From CAZLAK01 sp964557545 (GTDB lineage: Bacteria > Bacillota > Desulfotomaculia > Desulfotomaculales > Pelotomaculaceae): 7,127 bases of DNA. A program made the translations under genes and the position numbers. Numbering within the stretch: position 1 is the stretch's first letter; every line of letters starts with the position of its first letter. Below, piece after piece: positions 6,517 through 7,127 of the stretch. Location: assembly GCA_964557545.1 (NCBI GenBank), contig CAZLAK010000062.1:1-7127 (forward strand), given 5' to 3'. The notes beneath the pieces were generated by a model. The model was not told the DNA's origin. It saw nothing but the letters and a program-made list of their open reading frames with translations, and ran no database searches.

Positions 6517-6968
6517 GGATGATTACGGTTACAAAACCAGTCAAGAGGAGGAGGGAGCGGTTCAGGCCAGTCCTTTGTCTATCCGGCCAGAAACACTTAG
6601 CAGTTCTGAAGACGAAAAGCTGAAAGATAAAAAGTCAAAGAAAAAAATGGCGGCTGGCTTCATTATTGCCGGAGCTGTTATTGTTGCATTAGCGGTTTGG
6701 CAGATAATGGAGAGCATTAATTTTAATAAAGCTGCACGCGATTATATGACCCACGCCGAGGAAATCAAAAACAATATCGATGCTGCTACAAAGAGCGACA
6801 CTTACACTTTAATCCAGGTTTTACATGAACTCAACCGCCTTAAAAGACAAAATGAAGATTTGCTTTTAAACGCCGGTGAATTAATTGAAAAAAATAAATT
6901 TGTCTTATTCAAAGACAAGTCAGTTGTAAGCAAAATAAATAATAATCAAAAAACATTAGAGACTTTAT
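6145..6968 (+). repeat. Long direct repeat, copy B
   Basis: Counterpart of 2808-3629. The right edge, 6968, is where similarity to copy A stops and insertion-sequence-like DNA begins. Confidence 0.95.
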
Positions 6969-7006
6969 TGTTGATAGTCAACACTTTTGGCTCTTTCGCA
7001 CTTTAA
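6503..7006 (+). pseudogene. Membrane protein copy B, truncated by insertion sequence
   Basis: Unlike copy A, the N-terminal half is in one continuous frame because the poly-A run at 6641-6647 has seven A. It has a charged tail of 48 residues, one transmembrane helix (AAGFIIAGAVIVALAVWQIM) and about 86 residues of helical exterior domain, ending in INNNQKTLETL. From 6969 the frame reads into foreign DNA, adding LLIVNTFGSFAL before TAA 7004-7006. Compared with copy A, the last 160 or so residues are missing. The ribosome binding site AGGAGGG (6487-6493) and the overlap with the Nudix gene are preserved. Most replacements between copies are conservative (V/I, K/R, A/S), suggesting the protein was under selection after duplication. 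Family unknown. Confidence 0.75.
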
Positions 7007-7127
7007 GCGTTTAATCAATTTCAAACGGTTATTGATTCCTTCCACGGGGCCCTGCTCCAGAACTCGGTTAAGCCCGCATAAACAGCAGCAAAATCTTTGT
7101 TAAGGGAAACAGCAAAACGCTTGAGTT
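6965..7127 (-). pseudogene. ISL3-like transposase, C-terminal part, frameshifted
   Basis: Reading leftward from the window edge, one frame gives LKRFAVSLNKDFAAVYAGLT, then EFWS. The next frame continues QGPVEGINNRLKLIKRLKCE, then RAK. Together this matches the C-terminal DDE region of ISL3-family transposases, where W-NG-VEG--NRLK-IKR---GRA is typical and the Glu of VEG is the last catalytic acid. One C appears to be missing in the AGCAGG at about 7054. After RAK the usual F-LLR-R-L ending is replaced by SVDYQQ, and the stop (6965-6967) lies in the interrupted host gene rather than in the element. The N-terminal part lies outside the window. Confidence 0.75.
6969..7127 (-). mobile_element. 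ISL3-like insertion sequence, right-hand part outside window
   Basis: Foreign DNA begins exactly where copy B stops matching copy A (6968/6969). The first 15 bases, TGTTGATAGTCAACA, are a perfect 6-base inverted repeat around TAG. GGCTCTTTCG at 6989-6998 resembles the GGCTCTT-type ends of ISL3 elements, so the true tip is either 6969 or about 6989. The other end and the target duplication lie beyond the window. Confidence 0.65.

Overview
The window looks like accessory chromosomal DNA from an anaerobic, clostridial-type Firmicute (Peptococcaceae-like). This is an inference from the strong AGGAGG-type ribosome binding sites, the use of GTG and TTG starts, the THEP1-family NTPase, the ISL3-type transposase and the mixed base composition. 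No rRNA, tRNA or CRISPR array was seen. The most striking property is decay. Four larger reading frames are broken by single frameshifts, and several short stretches are recognisable ends of otherwise missing genes.

Layout: (1) 57-416 encodes a small exported Tyr/Trp-rich protein. (2) 700-2614 is a DUF262-DUF1524 (GmrSD-like, type IV restriction) gene split by a +1 frameshift near 1828. (3) 2758-4105 is cassette copy A: a MutT-type Nudix hydrolase gene, frameshifted inside its Nudix box, overlapping a gene for an unrecognised one-helix membrane protein that is itself frameshifted at a poly-A run. (4) 4092-4500 holds gene debris: the start of what looks like an ImmA/IrrE-type peptidase and the end of an ADP-ribosylglycohydrolase. 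(5) 4563-5126 is an intact THEP1 nucleoside-triphosphatase. (6) 5160-5439 holds a 28-residue LapA-like membrane peptide on the plus strand and the tail of a peptidase M15 gene on the minus strand. (7) 5440-6049 (minus) is an intact vapBC toxin-antitoxin pair with a good promoter. (8) 6145-6968 is cassette copy B, a second copy of the Nudix and membrane-protein genes, cut off at 6968/6969. (9) 6969-7127 is the end of an ISL3-like insertion sequence on the minus strand.

The two cassette copies share about 820 bp. A central 246 bp is identical, while the flanks differ by roughly 7-15%. Both carry the same frameshift in the Nudix box, so that lesion predates the duplication. Copy A alone has the poly-A frameshift; copy B alone has an extra T in the Nudix gene and the insertion-sequence truncation. 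Genes that look intact are the Tyr-rich protein, THEP1, VapB and VapC. The restriction gene and the toxin-antitoxin pair suggest a defence or mobile-gene hotspot, but I see no convincing new multi-gene system. The best candidate for something undescribed is the repeated pairing of a Nudix gene with an unknown membrane-anchored helical protein.
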